From positions 30,701 to 94,700 of the forward strand of contig JBFWRK010000017.1 in assembly GCA_050248955.1 (NCBI GenBank): a stretch of 64,000 nt of DNA. Reading direction: 5' to 3'. The translations under genes and the position numbers were made by a program. The notes beneath the pieces are model-generated. The model saw only the letters and a list, made by a program, of their open reading frames with translations, ran no database searches and was not told the DNA's origin. The stretch comes from JBFWRK01 sp050248955. GTDB taxonomy: Bacteria > Actinomycetota > Acidimicrobiia > Acidimicrobiales > Ilumatobacteraceae. Below, piece after piece: positions 1 through 9,700 of the stretch. Position 1 is the stretch's first letter, and every line of letters starts with the position of its first letter.

Positions 1-42
1 TGAAGTTGCCACGGTCGCATGTTGGCACGCGGCGACCGCAGG

Positions 43-2073
43 TCAGGCCCCTGAGCGGGCACCGCGCTTCGGGCGGAGGGGGAGCGCGGCGTAGAGCTCG
101 TCGGCGGTCATCGCCGTGCCGTGGAGGTACCCCTGCTGCCTGGAGCAGCCGAGCGCGAGCAGCGCCTTCACCTGCGCTGGGTCCTCGACGCCTTCCGCGG
201 TGACGGCGAGGTGGATCGTCGACGCGAGCTGGATGAAGCCGCCGACGAGCGCGCGATCGTGGGCATCGGTGACGATGTTGGTCACGAAGCTGCGGTCGAT
301 CTTCACGCCGTCGAGCGGGACGCGTTGCAGCAGCGTCAACGAAGCGCTCCCGGTGCCGAAGTCGTCGAGCACGACGGTCATCCCGAACGACCGCAGCTCC
401 GCGAGCCGGCGCGCCGCGAGGTCGAGGTCGTCGACCACGCTCGTCTCCGTGACCTCTGCCGTGAGGCGTTCACACGGTGCCGTGCGGAGCAGCTCGGTCA
501 ATCGCTCGACCCGTCCCGATCGACTGACGTAGCGCGGCGGGAGGTTGACGCTCAGCCGGAAGCCGTCGGGCAGCCCGTGCTCGATCCACTGCCGGAGGTC
601 GTGCAGCCCGGCCTCGATGACCTGCTCGGAGAACTGCTCGATCAACCCGGACTCGTGCATCATCGAGATGAACGAGCCGGCGCGCACGGCCGGACCGTCC
701 GGCGGCAGCCAGCGGGCGAGCAGCTCGGCGCCGACGATCCGCCGCGTCCCCGCGTCGACGATCGGTTGGTACCACGGCACGATCTCGCCGCGCTCGAGCG
801 CCATCCGCAGCGATTGTTCCTCGTCCACCTGGCGGGCCAGCGCGCTGCGCAGCCGGTCGTCGAACAGCTCGTAGCGGTCCTTGCCCTCCGCCTTCGCGCG
901 ATGGAGCGCAGCATCGGCGTGGCGGAGGAGGTCGCGTCCTGCGGCACCCTGGCGGGGGCCGTGGACGACGCCGATGCTGCAGGTCACTGCGATCTCCTGC
1001 GCGTCGACCTGGAACGGTTCGTCGAACGACGCACGGACGAGCTCGGCGAGCTCGATCACCGCCGGCTCCGGGTCGCCGTCGAGCAACCGCCGCACGACGA
1101 CGAACTCGTCACCACCGAGCCGCCCGAGCGCGATCGGCGGAGGGCAGACCTGCGACAGTCGCGCCGCGATCAGCGCCAGCAGCTGGTCGCCGGCGGCATG
1201 GCCGAGCGAGTCGTTGACGACCTTGAACCGATCGAGGTCGACGAACAGCACGGCAACGTTGCCGCCGCGCTGCTCGGCGTCGTGCAGCGCCGTGTCGAGC
1301 TCGTCGAGCAACCCGCGACGGTTGAGCAGTCCGGTCAGCGGATCGTGCCCCGCTTGCTGTCCGAGACGTTGGTTCGCCTCTTCGAGCAAGCGGTTCGTCG
1401 CCGCGATCGCTTTGCGATCGGCATCGATCTCGACGAGCAGTCCGGCTGTCCGGCGGTCGAGCACGATCGACTGCACGACCGCGGCGCTCAACGCTCGGTG
1501 CGAGACCCACAACGACGCGGCGAAGGCCAACCCGACGACAACCAGCCGGCGCTGCTCGGTCTCGTGGAACAGCAGCCAGTAGAGCGGCGGGACGATGTTG
1601 CCGAGCAGCGAGACCCGGAAGTAGCGCTCGACCGGCGCGCTCATGGTGGCGCTGAGGCCCGCGCTCCCGACCGGGAACAGCAGCGCGACCATCGGCATCG
1701 TGTCGCCCTTGCTCGTCGCGCCGACGATGATCGGCAGCAGTCCCCAGCACAACGACCAAGCGGCCACCGCAACGGTCTGCACCGTCGGAACCGCGACACG
1801 GCCACCGAGGGGACGCGATCGATCGACCGGCCAGCCGAGCACGTGCACGCAGGCCCCCACGACGACCGCCGAGCCGAGCGCCCACACGACGATGGCGACG
1901 ATCGATTCGTCGCGGAAGAGCCACACCGCGCCGAGCAGGATCAGGGGCACGACGGCCGCGCTCTGGCGGAACAGCCGGTTCGCCCAGGCGCGGCAAGCGA
2001 TCTCGATGGCCTCGTTGCCAGCAACCCCGTTGGTCATCTCGTCCGCCGTGCTCGCGTGGCCCGTGTCGTCCAC
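43..2073 (-). CDS. Membrane-anchored GGDEF-EAL cyclic-di-GMP signalling protein
   Basis: A 676-residue protein with a hydrophobic N-terminal region (about residues 30-200, roughly six membrane segments), a GGDEF domain and a C-terminal EAL domain. The GGDEF signature is intact at residues 320-324. In the EAL domain the signature reads ELL (in GAELLARW), keeping the metal-binding Glu, and DDFGTG is present. Such proteins make and/or hydrolyse cyclic di-GMP at the inner membrane; which activity dominates cannot be read here. The start at the MDDTGHAST methionine leaves about 140 bp to the divergent gluQ-like gene. A second protein of similar domain plan lies at 41204-43801, with a different sensor region. 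Confidence 0.9.
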   Translation of the reverse strand: MDDTGHASTADEMTNGVAGNEAIEIACRAWANRLFRQSAAVVPLILLGAVWLFRDESIVAIVVWALGSAVVVGACVHVLGWPVDRSRPLGGRVAVPTVQTVAVAAWSLCWGLLPIIVGATSKGDTMPMVALLFPVGSAGLSATMSAPVERYFRVSLLGNIVPPLYWLLFHETEQRRLVVVGLAFAASLWVSHRALSAAVVQSIVLDRRTAGLLVEIDADRKAIAATNRLLEEANQRLGQQAGHDPLTGLLNRRGLLDELDTALHDAEQRGGNVAVLFVDLDRFKVVNDSLGHAAGDQLLALIAARLSQVCPPPIALGRLGGDEFVVVRRLLDGDPEPAVIELAELVRASFDEPFQVDAQEIAVTCSIGVVHGPRQGAAGRDLLRHADAALHRAKAEGKDRYELFDDRLRSALARQVDEEQSLRMALERGEIVPWYQPIVDAGTRRIVGAELLARWLPPDGPAVRAGSFISMMHESGLIEQFSEQVIEAGLHDLRQWIEHGLPDGFRLSVNLPPRYVSRSGRVERLTELLRTAPCERLTAEVTETSVVDDLDLAARRLAELRSFGMTVVLDDFGTGSASLTLLQRVPLDGVKIDRSFVTNIVTDAHDRALVGGFIQLASTIHLAVTAEGVEDPAQVKALLALGCSRQQGYLHGTAMTADELYAALPLRPKRGARSGA

Positions 2074-2214
2074 GGAGCGAACCTATCCCGGTCGGCGCGC
2101 TCGATGTCCGCGCCGGAAGGCCCATGTGCGCGGATCGTGGTCGCGTGCCACGATCGTCCGGTGACCGGGCACGGGACAGGGCACGAGACAGGCCGTGGAG
2201 CAGCGGAGAGCACC

Positions 2215-3126
2215 GTGGTGGTCGGACGGTTCGCGCCGAGCCCGACGGGTCAGCTGCACCTCGGCAACCTGCGCACCGCGCTCGTCGCCTGGCTGTCGGC
2301 CCGCGCGGCCGGCGGACGGTTCGTCGTGCGCATGGAGGATCTCGACCGCGTGACCTCGAGCCGAGAGCACGAGCTCGCCCAGCTCGCCGAGCTCGCCGCG
2401 ATCGGGCTCGACTGGGACGGCGTGGTCGTGCGCCAGTCGGAGCGCTTCGAGCGGTACGAGCGTGCCATCGCGTCGCTGACCGCAGCGGGCAGGACGTACG
2501 AGTGCTACTGCAGCCGGCGCGAGATCCGCGACGCCGCCAGCGCGCCGCACGGGCCGAACGCGGGCGGGCGGTACCCGAGAACGTGCCGCCGGCTCTCCGA
2601 CGCCGAGCGCGAGGAGAAGCGGCGCGCCGGCCGTCCACCCGCGCTGCGGCTCCTCGCCGACGGAGCGGAGGTCGAGCTCACCGACGCGATCGCCGGCCGG
2701 TACTCGGCGCCTGTCGACGACATCGTGCTGCGGCGCAACGACGGGGTGCCCGCGTACAACCTCGCGGTGGTCGTCGACGATGCCGCGCAAGGCATCACCG
2801 AGATCGTGCGCGGTGACGACCTGTTGCCCTCGACGCCGAGTCAGGTCCACCTCACCCGCCTTCTCGGCTTGCCGGTGCCGAACCACGCGCACGTGCCGCT
2901 CGTGCTCGCGCCCGATGGATCGCGGCTCGCGAAGCGACACGGAGCCGTGACGTTGGAGCAGCTCGCCGACCGCGGGAGCGAGCCCGGTCACGTGCTCAGC
3001 CGGCTGGCGGCCAGCCTCGGACTGGCTCACGATGTCGAACGTGTCACCGCGACCCAGTTGATCGAACGCTTCGATCTCGACCGCCTGCCACGCACACCGT
3101 GGCGACTGCAGGCGACGGACCTGTAG
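2215..3126 (+). CDS. gluQ: Glutamyl-Q tRNA(Asp) synthetase
   Basis: This is a short glutamyl-tRNA synthetase paralogue with only the catalytic half, as in GluQRS, which attaches glutamate to queuosine in the anticodon of tRNA(Asp). It shows the class I HIGH-type motif (GRFAPSPTGQLHLGNL), a zinc-site pattern CYCS...YPRTC typical of GluQRS, and LAKRHG in place of KMSKS. The anticodon-binding domain is absent. I chose GTG 2215 because GGAG lies 6 nt upstream and the protein (303 aa) then begins just before GRFAPSP, as in the family. GTG 2161 and ATG 2104 are in-frame alternatives. No queuosine synthesis gene is in the window. Confidence 0.85.
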   Translation: MVVGRFAPSPTGQLHLGNLRTALVAWLSARAAGGRFVVRMEDLDRVTSSREHELAQLAELAAIGLDWDGVVVRQSERFERYERAIASLTAAGRTYECYCSRREIRDAASAPHGPNAGGRYPRTCRRLSDAEREEKRRAGRPPALRLLADGAEVELTDAIAGRYSAPVDDIVLRRNDGVPAYNLAVVVDDAAQGITEIVRGDDLLPSTPSQVHLTRLLGLPVPNHAHVPLVLAPDGSRLAKRHGAVTLEQLADRGSEPGHVLSRLAASLGLAHDVERVTATQLIERFDLDRLPRTPWRLQATDL

Positions 3127-3238
3127 TCCCGACGACGGGACCGCGCCGGTCGTGTTGATATGGTCCGCGCGGATCCGGAGACCGAGCGGCACCGAAGGGA
3201 AGGGCTGCCGGGGTACCGGGGCTGAGTGAGGGGGAGAC

Positions 3239-4042
3239 GTGTCTGACGTCGACGTTCGCCGAGGACCGAAGCCGACCCCGGTCGGGCCGCTCGACGGTCG
3301 CCGAATCGCGGTGGCCACCACCGGTGTCGCGCTCGTCGTGCTCGCGGCCATGTGGGGCGTCCGGTGGCTCTCGACCACTGGTGCCGCCTCCGTGGCGCTC
3401 GCCTTCGTGCTCGGCCTGCTCGTGATCCCGGTGGTGGCGTCACCGATCGAGTGGCTGGTGCACCGCTTCGTCTACCACGCAGCAGTGATCCGTCCGCTCG
3501 GCGCGATCTTCGTCGTCCACACCGCGCATCACTACGCGTACTTCCCGACGTGGCGGTACGTCACGAGCGGGCCGCCTCGCCGCTTGTCGATCAGGAGGCG
3601 GAGCCCGGACGTGCACGCCTCGCCGGTGCGAAACGCAGGTGTGCGGCTCGCACACTTCTCGTGGTACATGGGCATCGGAGCGATCGTCGTCTGGACGCCG
3701 GCATGGCTGCTGACGCGCAACGCGTCCTTCCTCCTGGGCCTGGTGATCTCGTCAGCGGTGGTGTCGAATCTGTTCATCGTCGTGCACGACAGCATCCACC
3801 GCCCGGGCAGTCACCGGATCGTCGAGGCGCAGCCGTGGTTCGCGTTCCTGGATCGCCATCACTACATCCACCACGTGGCGCTGGGCGCCAACCTCAACTT
3901 CCTGTTGCCGCTCGCCGATCTGCTCTTCGGCACGCTGCGCACGGAGATGAGCACCGATGAGCTCGACCGGCACGGCACGCTCGAGCGAGCGAAGAGCCGG
4001 CCGGTCGGTCAGGGCGAGCGCGCCCGCGCCGCGACGACTTGA
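3239..4042 (+). CDS. Fatty-acid hydroxylase / sterol desaturase superfamily membrane protein
   Basis: A 267-residue protein with at least four hydrophobic segments and the histidine clusters that bind the di-iron centre of this superfamily: HRFVYH near residue 80, HTAHH soon after, HDSIHR, and DRHHYIHH near the C-terminus. Members hydroxylate or desaturate fatty acids, sterols or carotenoids in the membrane; the substrate here is unknown. The start is GTG 3239 with a purine-rich stretch (AGGGGGAG) just upstream. It precedes a PimA-like glycosyltransferase by 55 bp, so a lipid-modification role is plausible but inferred. Confidence 0.8.
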   Translation: MSDVDVRRGPKPTPVGPLDGRRIAVATTGVALVVLAAMWGVRWLSTTGAASVALAFVLGLLVIPVVASPIEWLVHRFVYHAAVIRPLGAIFVVHTAHHYAYFPTWRYVTSGPPRRLSIRRRSPDVHASPVRNAGVRLAHFSWYMGIGAIVVWTPAWLLTRNASFLLGLVISSAVVSNLFIVVHDSIHRPGSHRIVEAQPWFAFLDRHHYIHHVALGANLNFLLPLADLLFGTLRTEMSTDELDRHGTLERAKSRPVGQGERARAATT

Positions 4043-4097
4043 CCGCGAGCCTCCCCCGATCCACCCGCCAGCCACGACGACAGCGATAGGACGCAAC

Positions 4098-5165
4098 GTG
4101 CGCGTCGGCGTGGTCTGCCCGTACAGCCTCTCGGAGCCCGGCGGCGTGCAGGATCAGGTGACGGGTCTCGCGAGAGCCCTCGCGGATCTCGGGCACGTCG
4201 TCGAGATCATCGCGCCCGGGGACGTGTCCACCGAGCTCGGCGGGACGAGCGCCGGGCTCGCGTTCCGGTTCCGCGTGAACGGTTCGATCGCCCCGATGGC
4301 GCCGCACCCGGCGGCTGCCGTGCGCACCGTGAGAGCGCTCCGTCGCGGTCGCTTCGACGTGCTCCACCTCCACGAGCCACTGGCGCCGAGCATCACCATC
4401 CCTGCGCTGCTCGCCCACCCGGCACCCGTCGTCGGCACGTTCCACGCGGCCGGCGACCGCACGCCGTACCGGTGGCTCGGGGCCTCGCTGTCGCGCCTCG
4501 CCAACCGCATCGACGCACGCGTCGCGGTCTCCGAGCCTGCGGCGGTGCTGGCGCGGCATCACCTCGGAGGTGCCTGCGACGTGCTGTTCAACGGCATCGA
4601 CGTCGAGCGCTTCCGAGGCGCGCCGCACGCACGGGTCGACGGCCCGACGATCCTCTTCCTCGGCCGTCACGAGCCGCGAAAGGGTCTCGACGTGCTGCTC
4701 GGGGCACTCCCGCTGCTGCCCCTCGACATCACCGTCTGGATCGCAGGTGATGGGCGAGATACCAGCCGTCTCCGCGATCAGCACCGCGGCGACTCGCGTG
4801 TCCGCTGGCTCGGCCGGCTCCCCGAAGCGGACAAGATCGGTCGGCTCGGCGCCGCCTCGGTGCTGTGCGCGCCGTCGCGCCACGGCGAATCGTTCGGCAT
4901 GGTGCTGCTCGAGGCCATGGCCGCTCGCACGCCGGTCGTCGCGAGCGACGTACCTGGTTACCGGGCGTTGAGCGACCACGGCCGCGCGGCCCACCTCGTG
5001 CCGCCGGGCGACAAGAACGCGCTCGCCGACGGGCTGCTGCGCGTGCTGTCCGACGGGCGGCTCGCGGACGACCTTCGCGAGCATGGCGACTGCCTCGTTC
5101 GCCGCTGTTCGATGCACGAGCTCGCTCGTCGCTACGTCGCGATCTACGAACGCGTCACGAGATGA
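4098..5165 (+). CDS. GT4 glycosyltransferase, PimA-like (phosphatidylinositol mannosyltransferase)
   Basis: A GT-B fold glycosyltransferase of 355 residues. The N-terminus carries the PEGGVQ-type loop (SEPGGVQDQV) seen in PimA enzymes, which transfer mannose from GDP-mannose to phosphatidylinositol at the inner face of the membrane. The C-terminal half has the GT4 nucleotide-sugar signature HGESFGMVLLEAMAARTPVVAS with the E-x7-E pair. GTG 4098 was chosen because AGGA lies 6 nt upstream and the protein then opens with the first beta strand; the longer open frame to 3957 lies inside the previous gene. Its stop overlaps the start of an acyltransferase (ATGA), suggesting coupled translation and a joint lipid-glycan job. 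Confidence 0.8.
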   Translation: MRVGVVCPYSLSEPGGVQDQVTGLARALADLGHVVEIIAPGDVSTELGGTSAGLAFRFRVNGSIAPMAPHPAAAVRTVRALRRGRFDVLHLHEPLAPSITIPALLAHPAPVVGTFHAAGDRTPYRWLGASLSRLANRIDARVAVSEPAAVLARHHLGGACDVLFNGIDVERFRGAPHARVDGPTILFLGRHEPRKGLDVLLGALPLLPLDITVWIAGDGRDTSRLRDQHRGDSRVRWLGRLPEADKIGRLGAASVLCAPSRHGESFGMVLLEAMAARTPVVASDVPGYRALSDHGRAAHLVPPGDKNALADGLLRVLSDGRLADDLREHGDCLVRRCSMHELARRYVAIYERVTR

Positions 5166-6451
5166 CGGACGTCGCCGACCAACGGTCGCGTCGGGTTGCC
5201 ATCGACGTCGCTCGGGTCCTCGCTCTCGGTCTCGTCGTCCTGGGGCATCTGAGCCTCGCCGTGATCGACGAGGCCGACGGCAAGATCCGGGGTGCCAACC
5301 TGCTCGAGCTACGTCCGGGTTGGGCGTGGATCGCGGCGATGGCACCGATGCCGGTGTTCTTCGCGGCCGCGGGTTGGGCCAATGCCGCCGGGACTGCGCA
5401 GTCCGTCGCACCTCGTTTGCGAACGCTCGCCGGACTGGCAACGATCGTCGTGGGTTGCTGGGCAGTGGCCGTGATCGTGGCAGTGGCGGTCAACGGGAAG
5501 GCGGGCGTGGTCGGCGACGGAGCTCGCATCGCCACCCAGCCGTTGTGGTTCGTGGCGGCGTACGCGCCGATGGCGGCTGCCGGGCGCCGGTTGGCGACGG
5601 TTGCGGCCCGTCACCCGGTAGTGGTGCTGGGGGCGTGCCTGGGGATGCTGGCGGCGTTGGACGCCGGCCGCTTCGCGTTCGATCTGCCCGACTGGATCGG
5701 CTGGCCGGGCTTCTACATCGCGTGGGGCGTGCCCTGGTTGGCCGGCGGCTGGTGGCGAGACCGATCCGAGCGCGGCCACGTCGACGAACGGGCTAGAGGG
5801 CTGCTCATCGTGGCAGTGGCGGTGGCGGCCTCGGTGGCGCTCGTGCATCTCGCCGGGTACTCGCCCGCGTTGATCGACGCGGTGCCCGGTGCGCGCTCGA
5901 ACACGACGCCGCCGACCCTGTACACCGCGGTCGTCGGCCTCGCCCAGGTCGGCGTCCTGCTCGTCGCGGCGCGCAGCCTCGACCGGCTGGGCCGGCGATG
6001 GCGGCGGCTGTGGGACCGTGCCGGCAGCGTCGCCGTCGGGGTCTACGCGTGGCACCTCACCGCGCTCGCACTGTGCGCCGCGGTCGTCGCCGGCGGCTTC
6101 CTCCCGACACCGGTTCGCCTGACGCGGCTGTGGTGGATCACCCGGCCCGTCTGGTTCGCCGCGGTGCTGGCGGTGACCGGGGCGCTGGTGGCAGTGACCG
6201 CTGCGGCGATCAGCGATCGTCACACGGGGCGAGACGAGCGCACGCTCCCGGGACGGACTCGGGCGGCCCTCGGTGCCGGCGTGGCCGCGGCTGCGGCAGC
6301 CGGCGTCGGTCTCGAAGGCGTGCGATCCGTGCCGCGAGCACTCGTCTGGACCGCGGGGTTCGCGCTGTCCTGGGCACTCCTCGGAGGGTCGATGGGACCC
6401 TCGATCAGCTCGTTCGCGACAGGCGGACGTGCGCGACGGCGGGAGAGCTGA
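5162..6451 (+). CDS. Acyltransferase-3 family integral membrane protein
   Basis: A 429-residue polytopic protein with about ten hydrophobic segments. The start (RRVAIDVARVLALGLVVLGHLS) resembles the first helix of acyltransferase family 3, where a conserved His follows an Arg-Asp region. Members move acyl groups across or onto membrane glycans, lipids or peptidoglycan. ATG 5162 overlaps the stop of the upstream PimA-like gene by 4 nt, so the two are probably translationally coupled; acylation of the mannosylated lipid would fit but is inference. Its last 47 bases overlap, on the other strand, the remains of a DHFR-like gene. Confidence 0.7.
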   Translation: MTDVADQRSRRVAIDVARVLALGLVVLGHLSLAVIDEADGKIRGANLLELRPGWAWIAAMAPMPVFFAAAGWANAAGTAQSVAPRLRTLAGLATIVVGCWAVAVIVAVAVNGKAGVVGDGARIATQPLWFVAAYAPMAAAGRRLATVAARHPVVVLGACLGMLAALDAGRFAFDLPDWIGWPGFYIAWGVPWLAGGWWRDRSERGHVDERARGLLIVAVAVAASVALVHLAGYSPALIDAVPGARSNTTPPTLYTAVVGLAQVGVLLVAARSLDRLGRRWRRLWDRAGSVAVGVYAWHLTALALCAAVVAGGFLPTPVRLTRLWWITRPVWFAAVLAVTGALVAVTAAAISDRHTGRDERTLPGRTRAALGAGVAAAAAAGVGLEGVRSVPRALVWTAGFALSWALLGGSMGPSISSFATGGRARRRES

Positions 6452-6590
6452 CGAGCTCGACGCACTCGTACCCGCCTGAACCGCCGTCGAGATGTTCGAA
6501 GAAGCGTTCGCCGCCACCGAGCAGGACGGGCACGATCGCAACGTGCAACTCGTCGATCAGACCTGCGCGCTGCGCTACGACGGCTCGCCG
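6405..6590 (-). pseudogene. Decayed 3' end of a dihydrofolate reductase / RibD_C-family gene
   Basis: Read on the minus strand, this stretch encodes AGLIDELHVAIVPVLLGGGE followed by RFFEHL and, at the end, YECVELVSSPAVAHVRLSR before a TGA at 6407-6405. This is the typical C-terminus of the DHFR-like RibD_C family. Just upstream (near 6570-6590) the expected GGGEPS segment is in another frame and runs into a stop, so a frameshift is visible, and beyond it no family sequence can be followed. The end overlaps the 3' end of the acyltransferase gene. Called from motif resemblance only. Confidence 0.6.
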
Positions 6591-6729
6591 CCGCCGAACT
6601 CATCGGCTGCAGCGTGGCACGATCTGACCGCACGAAGGTCGGGCTCGACGCGTACCGCCGGGGACGGCTCGCTTCGATCGGCGTATCACGCCGTCCGGGG
6701 CGGGCTCTTTCGGATAGCAGCGTCGTGAC

Positions 6730-9700
6730 GTGGGGGTGATGTGGCCGATGTCGAACGGATCGCAGGTGAGCGTCGGTGGAAGCAACGAGGCGGCTCGCGG
6801 ACACGCCGCCGCTGTTCCCGGCGATGTGCCCACGAAGGCGCAGATGGCGCGACGAGTCTTCGTCGTGCTGGGGCTGTGGTGGCTGTTGACCGCCATCGGC
6901 GACGTGCTCCGCGACCTCCACGTCCCGGGGTCGATCGCTGCGGTGAGCGTTCCGGACGTGCTGCACCCGATGGTCTTCCCGCAGCGCGCCGCCGAGCTGC
7001 TGCGAGTGTGGGAGGACTGGGACTCGAGCTTGGGGGTCTCCGGGCTCTCGTTGCGTTCGGATCGCGTCGTGACGTGGTGGCTCGCCGTCGACGTCTGCTT
7101 CGCGCTCGCCCTCGGCAGGCTGTTGCGGGGATGGACGTCGTCACGTCTGCATCGGCTCCGGAGAGCGCTCCGCGCCAGCGAGCAGAGCCGCGCATCGCTC
7201 GCCGACCCGATCGTGGCCGAACAGGAGACGCGGGTGGGGGCCACGATCCCGTTGTTGGACGCAGCAGCTCGGATGGCGCTCCTGTACGTCGTGTTCGACG
7301 TCCTCGAGAACCTCACCTTCTTCGTGCCCTCGGTGCTCGAGCGCGGCGTGTCGGGTTGGCTGAACGTGGCGTACGTGCTCGGCGTCGGCAAGTGGCTGGC
7401 GCTCGCCGCGACCGTCCTGCCGATCGCCGTCTCGTACCTGGTGACGCGCAACGAGGGTCGATCGGCGGTGCTGGCGCACGGCGCTCGTCCGCATGGCGTG
7501 GCGCACGGTTACGTGCAGACCCTGCTGGACCTGCGCGCGCAGGTGCTCGCCGTCGGCCTCGTCTGCGCGGCGCTCCTGCTGCTCCCGGCCAACGTCCGAC
7601 CGCAGATCCACGACATCATCAGAGGGTGGCGTCACCAGTGGCCCGAGGCGGCGACGGCGGTGTGCGGGCTCGCGCTCTTGATGTGGTTGACGTGGTGGAC
7701 GGGACAGCGGACGCTGCGTCGAGTCGAGTCCCGCGGGGACATCGAGGGCATGTCGCTCGATGGTGCCGAAGGAAAGCAGCGGATCGTGGCGGTCGTCGTC
7801 ACGACGTGCGTGTGCGCCGTGGGTGCGGTGGCGCTCTGGAAGGGCATCGATCAGGGTTGGAGCCTGGTCGTGGTCGTCGTCGCACTCGGCCTGTGGCTGG
7901 CGAGCTGCTTGTTGGATCGTGTGCGGACGGTCACGGCGACCCGTCCCGCCTACGAGCGTCGCCCCGGCGTCGTGCGGGTGCTCACGTTCCTGCCGCTCTA
8001 TGCGTTGGCCGTGGCGTGGATGCGGGCCGAGATCGGTCGCATCATCGCCGACGTCTGGACCTACCGACTCGTCGTCACCGTGCTGTTCCTCCTCGCACTG
8101 AACGTGTTGTGGAGCGTCGTCGCGAGGGCGGCGCCTCCCGGCCTCGAAGTCACCGGCGAACACTGGGGTCAGGGCATGCGCGCCGCGTCGCACCGGTTGT
8201 GGCGACGCGAGATCGCGGTGCCGTTGGTCTGCGCGCTCGGCGCCGCCGTCGCACTGCTCGTGGCCGCTTCCGAGCTCGACGTCTCGTGGGCGATCGGTGC
8301 CGTCGGGATGATCGTCCTCGGCGCGATCATCCTGCTCGGCGTCGTGGTTGCGCTGACCGGAGCGTTCTTCGGGCCACCCCGCGGCGCGCTGGCGCTGTTG
8401 AAGTTCACGCGCTTCCCGGTCGTCGCGTGCCTGCTCCTCGTCGCCGTGATCATGTCGCTGTTGGTCGACTCGCCCGGGTTCCACAAGGCTCGCGTCGAGC
8501 CGGCGATCGGCACGGCGCGGCTGTCGAGCGCGTGGTCGGTGCGACCTGTCACGACGCCGGCCGACGCGCTCGACCGGTGGCGTGTCGCCCAGGCGACGAC
8601 GTCGGCGATGGACTGGGCGCCACTCGTGGTCGTTGCCAGTTCGGGAGGCGGTGGCCGGGCGGCCTACTGGACGCTGATCGCCTTCGACTGCCTGTTCGGC
8701 GACGATCCCCAGTTGGCGGACGAGCCGGCGTGCGCGCGCGGCGACGATGCCGTCGTCCCCCGGTACGGCGACGTGTTCGCCGCGTCCGGGATCTCCGGCG
8801 GCGCGGTCGGCATTGCGATGTACACGTCGGAAGGCACCGACCTGGAACCCGACCAAGTGTTCGAGGACGGCTTCGTCGACCCCGTCGTGGCCAACCTCCT
8901 CACCCGCGACGTCCCCAACATGCTGTTCCACGCGCCCGGCTGGCGCGACCGTGCTGCCTGGCTCGAGGAGGCGTTCGAGAACAAGGTGAGCGGCCTCGAA
9001 CGCGACTTCTTGACGGACCCGACCGCCGAGGTACCTGAGGGAGGTTGGGAGCCCGTCATGGTCCTGAACAGCGCCGCCGTGGAGGACGGTTGCCGGGTGG
9101 TGCTCTCCAACGTCTCGTTCGGCGCGGAGACCGCGACCGATCCGCTGACGCCGTTCACCCTGTCCGGATCGTGCCGCTCCTTCGTCAGGTACCGCCTCGC
9201 CGTCCCGCCGGCCGTCGACACGGGCGACGAGTCGGATGCCGTCGACACTGCAGCCCACGCGTGGCCGTCGACTCGCGACCTTGCCCAGATCGTGTGCAGC
9301 ACGCAGAACCTCGCCACCTCCACCGCCGCGTTGCTGTCGGCTCGGTTCCCGTACGTCTCGCCGTCCGGAGCCGTCGAGTTCTGCGCCGACAAGGGCCGAT
9401 TCACCTATCTCGTCGACGGCGGCACCGTCGACTCATCGGGGGCGGCGCCGGCTGCCCTGATGCTCGAAGAGATCGTTCGTCGCGCTCGGAGCTGGAACGC
9501 GAGCCGGCCCGATGGCCAGCCGTGCGTCCAACCGATCGTCCTGCAGCTCGACAACGGGTACGAGGACGTCGTTGCGAAGGGCGGGGCGAAGCGTCCGTCC
9601 GAGCTCATCGCCCCGATCCAGGGCGGTGTGGCCGCCGTGACCAACAACGCAGAGACCGCGCGCCAGCAGCTCGCCGTGCTCGGTACCCAGCTGCGTCAAC

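Noticed and set aside
121..2160. Long open frame on the plus strand upstream of and in frame with gluQ
   Set aside because: It is antisense to the GGDEF-EAL gene, whose domains are clear; high G+C keeps antisense frames open. Only the part from 2215 has family motifs.
6492..6728. 78-residue plus-strand frame
   Set aside because: The minus strand of the same stretch shows real RibD_C family sequence, so the plus frame is a shadow of the pseudogene.
7141..9258. 705-residue minus-strand frame
   Set aside because: It is antisense to the patatin membrane protein, and its residues (many Arg, Asp, His, Gln) are typical of shadow frames.
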